Below the pieces are notes generated by a model, which worked only from the letters and a program-made list of their open reading frames with translations, was not told the DNA's origin and did no database searches. The translations under genes were made by a program, and so were the position numbers. Positions 37,465 to 50,449 of a DNA stretch of 64,000 nt are shown in pieces. Source of the stretch: Carya illinoinensis (Eukaryota; Streptophyta; Magnoliopsida; Fagales; Juglandaceae); contig NC_056764.1 in NCBI RefSeq assembly GCF_018687715.1, positions 12,731,001 to 12,795,000 on the forward strand, written 5' to 3'. Position 1 is the first letter of the stretch. Every line of letters begins with the position of its first letter.

Positions 37465-38112
37465 TGTTGACATCGTATTTCATATGTCTAAAAGTTAAGA
37501 TCTTAACAGTCCAAGTCTTCATTCTTGTGAGTTTGTAATCACAGAAAAAAGATTGACAGATGGTAGTCCTAAGGTAGCTGGGGAAGCCTCCAATATCAAA
37601 GTCAGCAAAAAATTTCAAGATAGTACTTGACGAATGGATTTGAGTAAGAGATTTCTTAGTAATGCTTTTCTGATTCCCTTACTAGATACCTGAGAATCCT
37701 TTTTATACCTTGCCTTGAGGGCCAGATGGGTATGCCCTGCGGTTGGGTGGATGGGTGTCTTTCAAGAGTACCATCTGCCGTGCTTTCTTTTATGCGATGT
37801 AATCATTTGGGTGAAGTAATTAATGCGGCGTAATCTTCTCATATTGCTATAAAGTTTAGTCTCGTCGATATGACATGTTTCCTTCCCCTTTCGTTGGTGT
37901 AGCTTCTTGCACTCCTGAGTAGCGTTCCATCTCCCAACCTAGAACCCTGTGTCCAGCTTATATGAGTCATGAGTCCCCAACCAGGTCAGGTCGTCGAGGG
38001 GCTCGACCAGCCTAAGCCTTTGGGTGCTGGGCCTGTCTTTTCGAGCCCTTAGTTGTGGGAAAGATTCCCTTGATGTCTGATTTGGGCCCGCCCGGGAAAA
38101 AATCCCCCAACA
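37465..38112 (-). mobile_element. solo LTR of a Gypsy-type element, 648 bp
   Basis: The ends TGTTG (37465) and CAACA (38112) form a perfect short inverted repeat. Flanks are ACGTG and ATGTG, a 4/5 target duplication. Read on the minus strand it starts TGTTGGGGGATTTTTTCCCG and contains a strong TATA box, TATAAAAAGG, at 37699-37708. GGAGGCTTCCCCAGCTACC follows downstream, as in the R/U5 part of related plant LTRs. No primer site or coding DNA lies on either side, so the element was lost by LTR-LTR recombination (inference). The segment is far more GC-rich than its flanks. Confidence 0.8.
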
Positions 38113-38117
38113 ATGTG

Positions 38118-41100
38118 TACATATAATCTTAAATAAAAGCACTTGATCAGATGGGGAAATAAAATACTTTTAGTTAAATGGGTATTAAATAAATGTGTGT
38201 GTTATTTTATTATGTTTGGCTCAATAATGATTCCTGCTAATCAGCACCTGCAATAAAATGTATCGGTGGTGCTTTTTTTTTTCTTCCAATATATCGGTGG
38301 TGGTTGATAGATCATGATCTCGAGTTTCCAGCAATTGTTGACATTTGTCTAGTTGAAGTACTTGCTTCCTTCGGTGCAATGGGTAATACAGTAAGTTTTT
38401 TCTCCTTTTATAAATTATTTAAACACATGATTGATATCGATCATGCATAAATTCACACGTCGCCTTATTAATTTTTTTTTCATTCTCATTTGTAACTAAT
38501 TTTCATTAAGTTGAGATTCTATTTTTCAATTGGCGAAGATCATTACAAATTACTATGTTAACAATCATATTATGCCACCAAAACCTAACTGACTTACTGT
38601 AGCTACACAACGAACACATGCAACCAGTTGACCAATATCCCCGTTATGGATCTTTTTTTCTTTTTAAATTGATTGATGCCAACCCGTTGTTGACTTCTTT
38701 ATTCCAACCATACAGATCTTTTAATATTGCCGTTTGGTTTTGAAACGTACAATCTCTTAGGTATCAGCGTACAGCGAACAAAGGCCTCTAAACGAACGAA
38801 AAAACGTTCACCAGATGTTTTCGTGATACAGGACGATAAATTTTTCAAACCAAGTTAAATACATCATTTAGAGGTCATAGGATGATGTAAGGAATCACAG
38901 CGCTTGGCCCTTAATTTAGTCGATGAGGCTTATTTTGTAGAATAATATTATATACAGTTGTAAAATATGTAAACGTTATATATATAATTACTTAAAAAAA
39001 AAAGTAGAGTTTAATATTCGAATATTTACGAGGGAGAGTTCACTATGTGAGGTGCTGCAAACGTTATACCCCATATATATACGTATTGGGAGATTATTAG
39101 ATTGATTAAGATATTACATCTTTTGATCTTCAACTTACTCATACGAGGCATCCCCCGTTGGGATCACCCAAGATGGTTTCTTTGATCGCAAGTGGTTGTG
39201 GAAGCGTTGTGGTTGTGCAAACTTTTTAGGTTAAAAAGAAGTTTTTAAAATTAATTTTTTTTAGAATATTATATTATAAAAGTATGATTTTAAGAAATGT
39301 TAATTTAAAATAAGATTTACTTAATATTTTTTAATTTTTAGATTTCTGTTGAAAATATTATTCATGCATTTTTTATTGTTTTGGAAAAAATAAGGTTTCA
39401 ACTTTTATGTTTTCAATTTGATTTTTTAAGTTTTTAATTTTTTTCTTTTTTATGATCCATGAATCTTTTTCTTTTTATTTTTTTTTTCATAAAAGATATT
39501 TATCTTATTTTATTTTTCAAATGGATGGTTAGATTTCAATTTTTGGTAGTATGAGGAAGTAATTACCAAAAATGATAGTCTTTTCATGTTTTTTTTTTCT
39601 TCATATTTTTACTATATTCATCCTAAATTATTAAAATTATAGGCTTGAATTAAAAATTTATAACGCAAAGTATTTGTTAAAATCTAATAATTAAGCTTGT
39701 ATATTTTCTTTTAACATTTTTTGGTAAATCAAAATTGTGTTATATTACTCTTTTCACCTTTTTTTAAAAAAATCAACCTTATCGCTCATAATTAGCTGAA
39801 TATAATATTTTCTAATCAACGGTAGTTATAGGATATACTTTTGTTTATTTTTACTCCATTTCAGACTCTCCTATGATATATATATATATATATATAAAAT
39901 ATATTATATGGTATTTGACACTTCAATCTTTCTTCGCCAATACATTAAAACCTTGGTCCGTACCCATATATTTTAGTTTTCCCATTTGCCCCTTACTCAT
40001 ATAATGTAGTTGCAAATTTTACAACTATTTTTCTTTTCACTACCACATTTACCTATTTATTCAAGAATAATGATACATGCACAATATTTTTTTTTTTTTA
40101 TAATCATATTTTTAAATTAGGATATTTATGTGAATCGATGTTACTTTGATGAGTTATTTTACAAATATATCCAAAATTTAAACACATTTATTTAAATAAG
40201 TAATATCACTAATCATCTATTTTACCGTCATACTCATCGTCATCCCATGATATAATATTAAATGATTAAAAATTATTTATTATATTTACTTGTAGATTTA
40301 TCAAGAGAGGTTGAGAAGATGATAATAAAAATAATGATAAATAGATTTTTTATATATATAAATAATTATATGCATATCATTTTTACTTATTATCCCATTC
40401 CCAATGCGGCAACAATTTTAACAACTAGCTTTTCAATAATGGAAAAATTTATTTATTATCATTTTGATAATTGTCCTCTTAATATTTATTGATGTGACAT
40501 TAAATAATAAATTTATAAGTGGAACATAATAAATAATTTTTAATAATTTAATACCATATCATGTAATAATGAAAAGATAATAATAAAATAGATGATACTT
40601 TTTCAAATTCCAACAATATATTTCCCTTTGAAACATTTTTCACGTTCTCGTTAATAACCATTTGGGCCAGATGATATATACGGCTTGGACTATCCATTGG
40701 AGAGAGAACATTGCCCATGGGCTTAACCATGAGTTCAGTACATTCTTATAGATGGGCCTGATAATTGGAGGAAAAAAAACTACATCGCTCTTTTAATAAT
40801 TTTCTCATTTTCAACCATAACAATTGTAAGGAAAATTAGGGATTTCTGAAGAATTTTGAAAAAATAAAATGTCTTTAATTGCTTTCTTGCAATTAGTTTG
40901 ATCTAATAGGGAAAATCCACAAGCATATGGAAAGAGAGAGTGTTCATGTCTACATCCTAGTGCTCCAAAATGATGATACATGAAACCCAAAGCTCCTTCG
41001 ACCTGTGTTCTTGATGAATCCGATTAGGAAAGGCAGATGAGCTATAATACTGCAAAATTATAGGGGAATTTGAGCTTGTGTATGCTGCAAAAAGCAGCAA

Positions 41101-41215
41101 GTCCAAAGCTTTAGATACAACGCGAAAGCTAAAACCTAATTGAAAAACAGTACCAAATAATCGATCCGGTTCCATATTTGGCCATTGTAAATTCAGTTGT
41201 AGGAGCAATCAATTG
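38118..41215. other. AT-rich intergenic
   Basis: A truncated AGTCG-type MITE end lies at about 38937-39004 and AT microsatellites at about 39879-39896. Everything else is AT-rich with only short open frames. No gene supported. Confidence 0.5.
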
Positions 41216-41223
41216 ATCGGATT

Positions 41224-42130
41224 TAGGAGAGAGTATCGGCCGGTCAGAACCGGCCATTTCAGACCTGACTGGATCAGACCGAATAAATAATATATATTTA
41301 TATAAAATATATTTTATTATTTATATAATATTTATAATTGTATATAAATAATTATAATTTTTATCTAATCTAATAGGTTAATATTTATAATACTAATATT
41401 TATAATTTTATACTAATACTAATATTTATACTAAGACTAAATTACTAATAGTCTAAATTAATACTCATATACTAGTATTAGTAATAAGATTATAAGAGAC
41501 TAAGAGTATTAGTATTAGTTAACTTAATATCTAATATGCTAGTATTAGTAATAAGATTATAAGACTATAGAGTATTACTCTTATTTAATAAATGAATATA
41601 GTATTACATAGAGTATTAGTAAATGTGTTGGGTTTGAAGACAATGAAGAGATATAGTAAATTAGTAATACTAGTTATTAGTTATTATCTATTAGTACTAG
41701 TGTTATTACATATTATTATTTATTAGTTATTACATCTAGTTATTAGCTATAATATTAGCACTAGTGTATTATTAATTATAATAAATAAGTTAATAACTAT
41801 TACTAATTTACTATATACTAATAGATTAATAGTATTAGTATTAGTGTATTACTAATAAATATAATATATATAATAGTATACCATATATATATATATATAT
41901 ATTAAATATATCACAATATAATTACATAAATATTAAACAAAATGACATTAGATTCAAAAAAGAAGAAGAAGAAGAAGAAGGGAAGGGTGGACCGAATGGA
42001 CCAATTGGATCGGACCGTCCTGATCCTTATGGAGTTTGGTCCGGTTCAAGGTGGAAAAACCCTAGACCAAATAGGTCCAGTCTGATCTTAGTCCACAAAA
42101 TCTCTCCGGACTGGACCGAACTACCCACTA
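41224..42130. mobile_element. non-autonomous hAT element, 907 bp, decayed
   Basis: Clearly the same family as 1580-2240: left TAGGAGAGAGTATCGGCCGG against TAGGGGTGAGCATCGGCCAG, and right GACCGAACTACCCACTA against GACCGAACTCACCCCTA. Flanking octamers ATCGGATT and ATTGGATT match 7/8. The core has expanded TAATACTAGTATTAG-type AT repeats, making it longer than its relative. A GAA-rich run at about 41961-41980 sits where the relative has an A-run. Confidence 0.88.
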
Positions 42131-42429
42131 ATTGGATTGCATGATTCATCTATTGTGAGATGATTCCATAATAAGAAAATAAGTCTTGCTACCTGTACAG
42201 ATAAAAAGTACCGATAGTTTGGACGGACAAGTGCAAATATACTTTTTTTTTTCAACCATTTTTTATACATTTTTAAATATTTAAAAAAAAAAAATAAAAA
42301 ACACAAATTCACTAATAATCACTTTGTTAATTATTAAGTAAAATGTAATACATTAATCGATCACTTTTCTTGGTTCAAACAGCTTTTTCCTAAGAATATA
42401 TAGAACAAGTCTAAATGTTTTGAAGGTTC
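42131..42429. other. intergenic, nothing recognised
   Basis: AT-rich, no coding signal. Confidence 0.5.
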
Positions 42430-42629
42430 TGCTTGGCCAGATAGAATTCTCAGATGAAAATTTTGAATTTTAAGATTAATATTAAAATATTATATTATTA
42501 TTATTTTGAGATTTAAAAAAGTAGGAAAAAAATTAAATTGTTTATTATATTTTGTAGGAGATTTAAAAAAGTTATAATGATAAGATGAGAATTTTATATT
42601 TAAAATGAAAATTTTATATGACCAAACAG
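42430..42629. mobile_element. GATGAGA-type MITE, copy
   Basis: GAATTTTAAGATTAATATTA, AATTGTTTATTATATTTTGT and GTTATAATGATAAGATGAGA in family order; ends are decayed. Confidence 0.6.
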
Positions 42630-43408
42630 TACAGAATGTCATAAGTTCTAGATTTTTTGCATTTTTAGATAAGAGTAGGTAGACAAAAGCCATTTATAGA
42701 CAAAAGAAAGTAACGATACTCAGAGAAAATAGCATGAGTTGATATTCTTGATTTGATTTTCATAATTTTCAAATGAGACTATGATAAAAAAATAAAAATA
42801 AAATAGAAAATAGAAAAAGAGATGGGGGAAAGAAAAAGGAGAGAGAGAAACTTTTAGGGTAACATCTATACTATTCTGAAGTGTTGCTAAATATAAGACA
42901 TACATATCTATTTATAAAAAAAAAAAATTACATTAAAATAAGATAAATTAAATATCTTAAAGATTATAAAAATCAAATTATTAATTTGATAATATCTTCT
43001 ACAGTGTGAGAGCTGTACATGTCGAAGATGCTAATGAAATTAGCCTCCAAACACACATGCAAAACACAAAAATAAAAGCAAAAAAATGTAATAGGATTGC
43101 CACTCATAAGGGGAAAGGATATGAAGGGAGTAGTTATTCTAGGTACAAGCGAGTTGGTGCGCCAACCCATATACCAATTGTTACTTTAATATTTTGTCAG
43201 ATGTTATTTTTATTTAATAAAAAATGAAAACCATGATAAAAGAAAAAGAAACATTAGAAAGAAGATCTGAAACATTTCTATTCTTCAAATTTAGTTGTAA
43301 AGATTGGTTTCACTTTCCTATCCCAAAATTTTCATTCATTCTTATTTTTATTTCCATCACTTTCTCTCCCTCTGAATAGCCTCGAATCTTTTCTTTCGCT
43401 ACGAGAAA
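42630..43408. other. intergenic, no supported gene
   Basis: AT-rich to 43340, then a pyrimidine-rich stretch that could be the leader of the frame at 43409. Confidence 0.4.
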
Positions 43409-43540
43409 TGGAGATGGCTATGGAGGATTTGTCTTCTTCCCATGCTCTGCTCTCCATGGCTCACCCCGTGGTAACGGTAAATGGACGGTCTCCACTGTTT
43501 CCGACGAATCCAATAAGAAGTATGCAACGAATATGTAAAG
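43409..43540 (+). pseudogene. possible captured or orphan first exon
   Basis: From ATGGAGATGGCTATGG a frame stays open for about 44 codons (MEMAMEDLSSSHALLSMAHP then VVTVNGRSPLFPTNPIRS). It reaches a donor-like AAA/GTTAGTG at about 43540. A CT-rich leader precedes it. No partner exon is visible downstream, so this may be a gene fragment. Family not recognised. Confidence 0.3.
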
Positions 43541-46274
43541 TTAGTGTTTTCTAAAGCTATTTGCTTTAGAATTTGGAAGTTTTTTCTGTGATTTGTTTTT
43601 CTTTGTTTTCTAAAACTCTCCCCTTGTTAAATGGGTTTTCCGTAAAATAATCCCCTCTTGCATATACCAACACCAACCATCTTCATCTCTCTTGAGTATT
43701 AAAAGATATTGCAGATCATAGATATAAAATGAGATTCCCTTTCTTCGATCATTTCAAGGGATTGAACAAATACTCTATGAAGAATGCTTGAATGAGTTCT
43801 AAAGAAAACCAAAATAATTACTGATTAATTATTTACCAGAAAAGCCATCAACTTAGAAGGAGGAGAAAAAATAACTTGATGGGAAGAGTGTCTTCCATTG
43901 AACCAAAAAGCTCAATTCTACTCCCTTGAAATTACTAGGGGGTAGAAGAATGGACAAGCAGAAGGGTGAAACACGTGGGTTTAGAGGGAAGAATGATTTT
44001 TGGTTTACTCCAAACCCATACCCAGCCATTCTCTTGCCAATTCGCACCGTTTTATTAAGCATCCAGCCATGTCATGTCAGCATTGGTGCATGATTTGGTG
44101 CACGATTTGCCTATAATAAGAGTTTTCCTAGAGGGATATAGGGTTGGTTTGGGAGAGGCAGTGTTGCAGTGTGTGGCAACCATGTGTGCCGACACTGATT
44201 GTGTCACTGTTGAAAATATTTTTAAAATAATATATATTATATTTATTATTAATAATATTTTGAGATTTATTTTTAAAAGTTATGAACTATTTTGAAAAGA
44301 GAGAAATTAAGTAAACTTGTTCTTATATTATCATTATTTGCTACTAGTTGGTAAGTGGCCTGATCACCACTGTCTACCCTGATGGTATACAACACTTGAA
44401 TTGTACAAGTGGGAAGAGGTTCGAGTCATCCCCTAACAAGATGAGGGGTTTTTATTAAATTAAGTCCAAGGGTTGTGTCTTATGCCCATAGACAAAATAA
44501 ATATATTCGGAACGGAAGAGAGGTTAGTATAGATGTTAGTGAAACGAAAAATTATTATAAAATAAAAAATGAGAATATCTTTCCACCAATCGATCTGATA
44601 TACCTCTAATAACAACCCTCTAATAAATATTTTCCACGTAGACTCTTCTATTTCATGTTTCATGTGCCTACTACAGCTGGTCTTGTTGTGAAAAAAGCTT
44701 CCTCATTTCCCTCTGCTCTGCCCACTCTTGCAAACATTCCCTTCCCCTCTCTCAGCAATACCTCGAGAAAGTTTGATGTCGCAAAAAAATTCCCTTCCCC
44801 TCTCTTAGCAATACCTCGAGAAAGGTTGATGCCGCAACCAGAAGGTTTGCAGTTATTGACATGAAGGTGGATTCGAAGCCTGGGTATGGGAGGCTTTCAC
44901 CATTGGGCTTCCGTTTATTTTAAAAAAAAAAACAAAAAGAAAGAAAAAAGAAGAAGCGCGAAATGGCAGAAAAATGGAAAGTGTTGTGATTCATGGCGTC
45001 CTACTTGTTGGGATTGCTCTCACTTGCAGAAGGATGTCATTAATTATTATAGTTATTGTATTAGGACCACCCAAATAATGAATCCCAATGACTAATTTCC
45101 CAGCATTTTTATTGTTTGGATAGTTTCCTGAAACTGAGCTAGATCTAAGCCATAATAATGGTGGATTCTCGATGCCAATCAGACCGACACCGATTCTTTT
45201 AGTGCCTCTATCTTCGAAAATGGTTGATCTCCACTTGAACCACGATGGAGCTTTCGTGGAGGAGAAAGAGCTCATGGGGATTTTTCTTATGTTTTTTATT
45301 TTTATTTTATTTAGTTTTTTTTTCCTCAAATGGATTTCGGTTTGGTGGGCGATGGAGCTTCGTGGGGGAGAAAGAGTTTCGTGGGTACGACGAAGTTGGG
45401 TGGTGCGGTGGCTTTTTCCGATTGTGGAGGCGACGAACCTGATTTGGTGCGGCGGCAGATGGTTTGAAGAAGATGAAGTTCCTATGACTTCTCGCGTTCT
45501 ACTATCAGAAATTACATTTTCTTGATATAATCATATGAGACCAATTTTAGTGTTTATAATATAAAATTTCTAATGTGTCATATTTTAATTGAAGGCTATT
45601 AAATGTCCAACATCAACCCAACTGGTCAGAAGTGGAACTCTTAAAAAATAGATCCATTGGCCTACGAAGTAAAAAGTCGAAGAAGGCAATTTTAAAATTA
45701 TCACTGTCAAAAGTTTTCATTTCTTCAAAATAAATTATTAGGATATGTTCATTCTGCAAAGAATATATTTCTAATTTCTTGATTGAATAGTAAAATCTAA
45801 GGGTATTTGGGTTTAATTTCGAGTGTGTATAACACAGTTAGACAAACAAACTTGTTTTGGACCTCATTGTATCTCAGAGGTAAATCTGCTTGTAACCCAT
45901 ATATATACAATTATTGGTAGGGGCGAATGTTATCTTAAGAAAAGTAACATTGTAATGCGCTTCAAGTAAACTTTTCTCTTGCTATTTCTTATTTTGCAAC
46001 CCCTTTTGCATCAACACTAATGGTGTTGGTTGACTAGAGAGAGAAGCATTTGACTAGGAGGGGGGATTGTTTGCCTTGAAGATGGGCAATATGGTGGGAG
46101 AGAGGACCATTTAGAGAAACTCACAATTCATGGCAAACTTCTCAAAAATGTTTGCCTCCCAACAGACTCATAGAGTTCAAGACATCTTGGGAAACAACTC
46201 AGATGCTTTGGGGGTTGTACAAGCTGTCAATGTTGGGGCAAATTCAACGAGCTTGATTTAATTATAAAGAGTGA
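43541..46274. other. intergenic, no supported gene
   Basis: Contains a 53 bp x 2 duplication (44736-44840). Between 45160 and 45480 is a GC-richer patch in which CGATGGAGCTT(T)CGTGG and GAGAAAGAG recur twice. A mixed-composition segment at 45950-46274 directly abuts the hAT insertion. No gene supported. Confidence 0.45.
44736..44841. repeat. tandem duplication, 53 bp x 2
   Basis: ATTCCCTTCCCCTCTCT(C/T)AGC then AATACCTCGAGAAAG(T/G)TTGATG, at 44736 and 44789. Confidence 0.85.
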
Positions 46275-46839
46275 CCTTCAATTAGGCCTGAAAACCGATA
46301 GTCTCGGTTCGGTAAAGGGCCGAACCGACGCCGACCGACCAGCATTTGTTCCTAATTTTGCCGACCGAAAACCGACCGTTCAAGGGGCTGGAACCGGCCG
46401 GGAACCGATTCCGGTCGGTTTAGCGGTTTGGGCCACTGTTTTGGGCCTCTTTTGGGCCCCTTTTCAGAAGGTTTTTCTTGCTCATTTTGGGCTTTTTCTA
46501 CTCAATGTAGTGAATTTATTAGTCAATATTCACAATATTTTAAATTTTTCTTCTTGTATTTTTAAAATTCATTACTAGTTTAAAACAATAAAACTAATAT
46601 TGTTTTAGAAACTAATAATAGTAACTAGTAAGTTATAATTACTAAATAATAATTTAAAATCTAATAAGTTAGTTAATAACTAACTACTAAGTAATCAATA
46701 AAAGTATCCACTAAATGAGTAGATGTTTAATACAAATACAAACCAACACAAATTGTTTTAAGCAATAAAAAAGCAACTAACACAAATTAAACATTAAAAT
46801 CTTGGATCTTTAATTCTTCAGTTCAAATTCAAAAAGTCT

Positions 46840-49068
46840 TCAATCTTCAATAGTTGTGACACCTGATTGTGCTCCCATTTCTATATAAATATGAAAAAAC
46901 AAATTAAGATTAAACATCAAATATTAATAAATTTGGATAATCAATAAATAAATGAAATTAACTTATAAGAATAAATTAATATTGAATGAATACATTACCA
47001 GATTCTACTACAAAGCTCTCCACATTATCCATGGCCTTTCTAAGATCAATTGGCGCCGACGGATGTTGTAACCAATTCTGAGTACAAATAAGTGCCTAAA
47101 CTGTTTTCGGAGCTAATGAACTTCGAAACTGATCAAGTACACGCCCTCCTGTACTAAATGCTGACTTTGAAGCAACAGTGAAAACATGCATGGCTAACAA
47201 ATCTCGTACAATCCTTGCAAGTATAGGATAATTAACCTCATTCCGTCTCCACCAGATCAACAAATCAAAAGATGAACTGAGTGCCTTACAACCATCTGAT
47301 AAATATCGGTCCACCTCTGTTTTAGCAGTAGCTGATTCAATCTCGTTATCTGGCTCATACCAATCCATATACACTTGTGACTCTTCTTCACTTTCTATTG
47401 AGGGTATAGATGTCGAAACGGGCACATGTTCTCGGCTACTTGAAGTAGAATCAAATGTAGCATTGTACTCATCGTATAAGTCGAATAGTAACTGTCTCAC
47501 ACTAGACACCAAATGTAATCCTCGAGTCTTATCATAAATTTTTCTCAAGTTGCGGGTGAGAAGGCCTAACTTATTTCGAGGATCAAGCACAACGGCAACC
47601 AACAACAACAAGTTCAGCTTATCCAATGAACCCCAATACTTATCATATTTCGTTCTCATGCTTATGGCCATGTTCATCAAATAACTATTAGAACTCTAAC
47701 TCAGCCTAACCAATTCTTTTTGGAGCATGCAAATCTCCACAAAACTTGTATTTGCCGTGACATGAAGAGACTCAGAAAAGCGACAAGTGGCATCATAGAA
47801 CATCTTCAAAAACTTCACAAAATCCTGCACTGTCTCCCACTCATCAGCTCTAGCAGGCCCTATGTGTCCCTCATTAAAGTAAGATAGAAAATTATAATCC
47901 TCACTCTCCATCCGCCTAAAAGCCTTTTCAAATTTCTCAGCCGCATCCAACATCATGTAAGTTGAATTCCATCGGATTTGCACATCAAGACGCAACAATT
48001 TTTTGCAATCAATTTTTTCTTTTTCTGCACACTTCTTAAACTTGTCTAATCTAGCAGGGGAGGATCGCACATATCTAACTGCATTTCTAACCATTGTGAT
48101 GGCGTCATTACACTCATTTAAACCCTCATTCACGACAAGATTTAAAATATGAGCACAACATCTCTACTGCATATACTTCCTACCCAACACATTCCCCGTC
48201 AAAAAATGATTCAAGTAAGAAATTGCAGTATCATTTGAGCTAGCATTATCAACAGTGACAGTAAATATCTTATCAATACCCCAATCAAGGAGGCATGATT
48301 CAATATATTTTCCAATTGTATCCCCTCGATGATTATGGATTAAACAAAAATTTATGATTTTTTTCTTCAACTTCCAATCATTATCAATGAAATGGGCAGT
48401 TAGGCACATATAATTCAAATTTTGAATCGATGTCCATGTATCAGTAGTCAATGAAACTCTCGTCTCCCTGTCTTTAAACAACTTTCTAAGCTTGGCCTTT
48501 TCAGATGTAAACAATTTCATACAGTCTCTTGCATCTGTAACACGGAATGACACTTTAAATTTTGGTTCAAGTAACCAAACCAACTTCTTAAATCCTTGTC
48601 CTTCAACAATTCTAAATGGTAATTCATCAATAATTACCATTTCTGCAATGGCCAACCTCACTTCATCTTCACTATATTTGTAGGTTACAAGATTTTTTAT
48701 CACGCTACTATCACTCTCTCCAACTTCCTCACCCGCCAATGTTTGTTGATATCTATCTAGAGGCCCGCGTTTATGAGGATTTCTTGGACATGCAGATTAG
48801 TGGTTTTGCATAGTTGAAGTCTCATTCCTCTTTGAGTGACAAGCATAAATCTTGCCACAATAGTTACACTTAGCCTTCGGATCATCTATGGGACAACCTC
48901 AACTTTCGTAAAATGATCCAAAACAACTGACGGGTCCTTCACCTTCCGTTTCCTAGGAAGTGGACAAGTACTACTAGGGGCACTTGAAGGTTTTGGTGTT
49001 TGGGTCTCTCCCAAATTAACGGTTTGCTCATTATTATCAAGATCAATTGGAGTTGATGAGGAATCCAT
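46840..49068 (-). pseudogene. hAT transposase with BED zinc finger, disrupted
   Basis: Starts MDSSSTPIDL at 49068 and carries a Pro/Ser-rich leader, then DHFTKV, the start of a BED finger. One-base loss near 48888 shifts the frame; the finger continues as KCNYCGKIYACHSKRN. Then come the RNase H-like catalytic domain (LTTDTWTSIQNLNYMCLTAH and TVTVDNASSND), RCCAHILNL, and RWNSTYMML. The hAT dimerisation domain follows (YPILARIVRDLLAMHVFTVA then SAFSTGGRVLDQFRSSL). In-frame stops sit at 48798-48800 (TAA) and at 48164-48166, 47696-47698 and 47096-47098 (TAG). A GGTAATG donor at 46998 and TATAG acceptor at 46881 define a small final intron, giving a last exon 46880-46840. The order matches Ac/Tam3-like plant transposases. 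Most of the length is conserved despite the breaks. Confidence 0.88.
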
Positions 49069-50129
49069 CTAACATATGAAACATTAATTTCAAAATTAAT
49101 TAAGAAACATAGTTGATACAATAAAATATATGGTGATAAAAATAACAATAACTAATAATAGCATCAACAAGAGAACAAAGTTTTGCCTATATCATTCACG
49201 ACACCAACAAAATAATATATAAAAGGGAGAGAAACAAAGATTACAGTTCAATACAGGCAAGAAAAAGTGTGGGGTGGGTTAGGCCTCATCAGGAAAGCAA
49301 ACCAACAATTTGAAATTGAACTTATCATTTATTGTCTTATCTCTCTTTCTCTCCCTCCTCTTCTCTGAATTAAGCAATCATAAAAATAAATAATAACAAG
49401 TACCTCATCAGCAAAACAAACAGGAATTGCAAGAGCACCTCAAACTATAAGCATAATGACAAAGAAACTCAAGAAGTTAAAAACTCATAAAGAATGCTTC
49501 CACACTACTGTTATACAAGAGCGAAGCAACCTTACATTTGAAATTTTAATTTAATGAGATTCATTTTGTGTAAGATGGGAAAACCAACTCTATAAACTAT
49601 CTTCACGAACCTGATCATTTGCACATGGGAGCTATATAAAGTTATAAACAGATATCATAACACTAAAAATAACACTAAAAAGCATTAATATTCAGGACTA
49701 TATAACACTTAAACATATATCATATTCGGGACTATATAACACTAAAAATAAACATTAATCTAAATTAAATTAGAGCTAACTCATCTATAACCCAAATCCA
49801 ACTTAGTAAAATGTAAATAGCAAGATCCTATCCAAAAAAAAAAAAAAGAAACTTGGTAAATAGCAAGATCCTACCCAAATCCAACTCATAGCCATTACTT
49901 ACACCGAATCACCGATAAAGGAAGGGGCGTTGTGCCGTCGAGCAGAGGTTGGGAATCCGAGAGAGGGCTAGACGCAGGGAGCTGATCAGTGAGCGGGAGA
50001 GGGCCAGATGCAGGAGAAGCGATCGCCGGCCGTATGGAGGATCGGGGGTTTCTGTTTTCAGAAACTCGGAAACCCCAAACGGAAATGGAAAGGCCGAAGG
50101 GGGAAGGGGGGTATTTTACCCTAATACCA

Positions 50130-50166
50130 AATGGCGCCGTTTGGCTTAAGCCAAACGGTGCCGTTT
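50130..50166. repeat. subterminal near-palindrome in hAT element
   Basis: TGGCGCCGTTTGGCTT and its mirror AAGCCAAACGGTGCCG meet at about 50147. A second CCGTTTC...GAAACGG pair follows at 50206-50231. Both are built from the AAACGG hexamer. Confidence 0.8.
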
Positions 50167-50449
50167 ATATTTAAACTGAATAAGTTAAGACGTCAGAGAA
50201 CGACGCCGTTTCAATTATTAAAGTGAAACGGCATCGTTTTGTATGTATAAAAAGGAAAAAAAATATAACTTAACGGTCGGTCGGTTTAGCGGTTTATTTA
50301 TCCCTGAACCGCATGCCGAACCGACTGATGTCGATTCATGATAAATTCCCTCGACCGCCGACCGGTTCTTGGCCGGTTCCGGTGTCCCGAGGTCGGTTCC
50401 GGACTGTCTGAGGCGGTTTATCGGTTTTCAGTACACCCCTACCTTCAAT

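Larger units (their letters stand above)
46283..50441 (-). mobile_element. hAT element with transposase, 4,159 bp
   Basis: Flanked by a perfect 8 bp duplication, CCTTCAAT (46275-46282 and 50442-50449). The right end, read inward, is TAGGGGTGTACTGAAAACCG; the left end, TAGGCCTGAAAACCGATA, has lost a few bases but matches from CTGAAAACCGATA on. Subterminal DNA is rich in CGGTTT, GGTCGG and CCGACCG. At 50077-50231 there are six AAACGG/CCGTTT hexamers, the motif known to bind Ac transposase in maize. A BED-type hAT transposase lies on the minus strand inside. The duplication is perfect but the transposase is broken, so insertion is fairly recent while autonomy is lost. Confidence 0.93.

Noticed and set aside
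45172..45525. 117-codon frame
   Set aside because: Contains long T-run-derived Phe stretches and a repeated GATGGAGCTTCGTGG module; no homology recognised.
49949..50174. Two Arg/Gly-rich plus-strand frames
   Set aside because: Lie in the GC-rich subterminal end of the hAT element and have no supporting motif.
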